NCBI GenBank assembly: GCA_017518025.1
Contig: JAFWWR010000222.1
Span: 1 to 13,241, forward strand
Origin: Clostridia bacterium
GTDB lineage: Bacteria > Bacillota > Clostridia > Oscillospirales > CAG-272
Reading direction: 5' to 3'
DNA: 13,241 nt
Shown here: in pieces, positions 12,151 to 13,241 of the stretch
How positions within the stretch are numbered: the first letter of the stretch is position 1
How the letters are laid out: every line of letters begins with the position of its first letter
Notes under the pieces: generated by a model
The model's input: the letters and a program-made list of their open reading frames with translations, nothing else
The model's database searches: none
What the model was told of the DNA's origin: nothing
Made by a program: the position numbers and the translations under genes

Positions 12151-13110
12151 ATGGAAAAATACCCTCTTAAACTGAGATACATACCCCGGGATCTGCCCTG
12201 GGGAGGTCACGCTCTCCGCGACCGGTTCGGGTTCGGCAGGGACGGCGAGAGGATCGCCGAGGCGTGGGTCGCTTCCGTGAGACCGGAAGCGGTGTCGGTG
12301 ATCGAGAACGGGCCGGCTGCGGGAATGACCCTCGGAGATTACGTGGCGGGGGACCCGACGGCTCTCGGGTTTCATCACACGGGGGAGAGATTCCCCGTGC
12401 TGATAAAGCTGATCGACGCGGGGGACAAGCTGTCAGTCCAGGTCCATCCGGACGACGGATACGCCACCCGTGCGGAAAACGACAGCGGCAAGACGGAAAT
12501 GTGGTACGTTCTGCGGGCGGAGCCGGGGGCGCGTATCGTCTACGGGATAAAGGACGGCGTGACCGTACCGGAGCTGATCGGCGCGCTGGAAAAAGGGGAG
12601 GATGAAAAAGTGCTCCGCTGCGTTTTCCCGAAAGCGGGAGACGTGCTGTTCATACCGCCGGGGCTGGTCCACTCCATCGGAGCAGGAATAACGCTGGCGG
12701 AGATCCAGGAAAACTCCGACCTGACGTACCGCATTTACGATTACGACCGGGTTTTTGACGGCGTTAAAAGACCGCTCCACACAGAGAAGGCGGCGGATTG
12801 CGTGAAGTATTATTCCGACGGGGATATCGGACGGATCCGTTTCTCCCGCGGCGCGGGAGAGGACGTGATCTGCAGCTGCGACCGTTTCAAGGTGAGACGG
12901 ATAACGTCGAGAGACAGCGGCGGCGTTACGGTGACGGTCGGAGACGATTCCTTCGCCGCTCTGTTGGTGACGGGATCGGAAGAAGGAGCCGTCCTGTCGT
13001 TCGGCGGAGAGAAAACGCCGCTCTCCTTCGGAGACTCGTATTTCGTCCCCGCGGGGACAGGAAACGTCGCCGTGGCGGGGAACGCGGAAGTACTTGCGAC
13101 AACTATATAA
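12151..13110 (+). CDS. manA: Mannose-6-phosphate isomerase, type I (short bacterial form)
   Basis: A 319-residue zinc-dependent cupin that interconverts mannose-6-phosphate and fructose-6-phosphate in the cytoplasm, linking mannose use to glycolysis and to GDP-mannose supply. Zinc ligands are visible in order: Q97 and H99 in KLSVQVHPDD, E116 in GKTEMWYV, and H174 in FIPPGLVHSIG; the catalytic arginine is R194 in LTYRIYDYDR. Its length matches the short Bacillus-type ManA. The ATG at 12151 follows GAGGTGA (12141-12147), an extended match to the 16S rRNA tail. It is the last gene of the ROK-like unit, before a strong terminator. The C-terminal cupin half (from about 240) is more divergent, as is usual. 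Confidence 0.95.
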   Translation: MEKYPLKLRYIPRDLPWGGHALRDRFGFGRDGERIAEAWVASVRPEAVSVIENGPAAGMTLGDYVAGDPTALGFHHTGERFPVLIKLIDAGDKLSVQVHPDDGYATRAENDSGKTEMWYVLRAEPGARIVYGIKDGVTVPELIGALEKGEDEKVLRCVFPKAGDVLFIPPGLVHSIGAGITLAEIQENSDLTYRIYDYDRVFDGVKRPLHTEKAADCVKYYSDGDIGRIRFSRGAGEDVICSCDRFKVRRITSRDSGGVTVTVGDDSFAALLVTGSEEGAVLSFGGEKTPLSFGDSYFVPAGTGNVAVAGNAEVLATTI

Positions 13111-13144
13111 AAACCGCCCGGGAACGGCTCCCGGGCGGTTTTTT
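13111..13144 (+). terminator. Intrinsic terminator after manA
   Basis: A perfect 13-bp stem (13111-13123 with 13129-13141), very GC-rich and with a 5-base loop, runs into six T (13139-13144). It lies directly after the manA stop. The A-run on its left could make it work for a converging minus-strand transcript too. The last 97 bases of the window hold no gene I can support. Confidence 0.93.
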
Positions 13145-13241
13145 ACGTTCGTGTATGTTTTTTTGCGAAGGATTCGGGGATAACGGTTTTCTGCAAAAGG
13201 AGAATTTGTCGCTCTCCTCTCTCCGCCTGACGGTTATCGGT

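Noticed and set aside
13143..13241. Possible end of a minus-strand gene converging on manA
   Set aside because: Two minus-strand frames are open from the window edge, one stopping at 13143 in the terminator, but about 33 codons without a motif or partner do not allow a call.

Overview
The window looks like chromosomal DNA from an uncultured Clostridia-type Bacillota, probably a gut or rumen anaerobe. The evidence is a GC-rich coding style with strong GGAG/AAAGG ribosome binding sites, sigma-A promoters with near-consensus -35/-10 boxes and 17-bp spacers, a clostridial-type tRNA-Lys, S-layer homology (SLH) domains, a BlaI-type repressor and a small type I ManA. No taxon can be fixed from sequence reading alone.

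Layout. (1) 1-1101, minus strand: an A/T-richer pair made of a partial DUF4932-like protein and a SAM methyltransferase, with its own promoter. (2) 1102-1637: a gene-free stretch with a 46-nt near-palindrome, a terminator-like hairpin, a mosaic of GTGAAATC-linked mini-hairpins, and tRNA-Lys(TTT) with promoter and terminator. (3) 1804-5313, plus strand: promoter, aspS, a Gfo/Idh/MocA oxidoreductase, a short RadC-like protein without the metal-binding JAMM residues, and a terminator shared with the converging genes. (4) 9592-5340, minus strand: a xylose-isomerase-like TIM-barrel protein, an XpaC-family membrane protein, and a secreted GH26-like glycoside hydrolase with three C-terminal SLH domains. 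(5) 10907-9657, minus strand: a BlaI/MecI-type repressor with a BlaI-like operator on its own -10 box, and an unrecognised protein that looks like a PD-(D/E)xK nuclease fold joined to a winged helix. (6) 11107-13144, plus strand: a divergent ROK-like repressor that ends at an amber codon, an in-frame continuation after it, manA and a strong terminator.

How the parts fit. ManA (mannose-6-phosphate/fructose-6-phosphate), a ROK-type sugar regulator, a surface-anchored GH26-like hydrolase and two sugar-transforming enzyme families suggest carbohydrate, perhaps mannan-type, catabolism. This is inference from gene families; no transporter is present and the genes lie in several transcription units. 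The least explained parts are the BlaI-like/nuclease-like pair, the degenerate RadC-like protein, the amber codon in the ROK-like gene and the hairpin mosaic downstream of tRNA-Lys.
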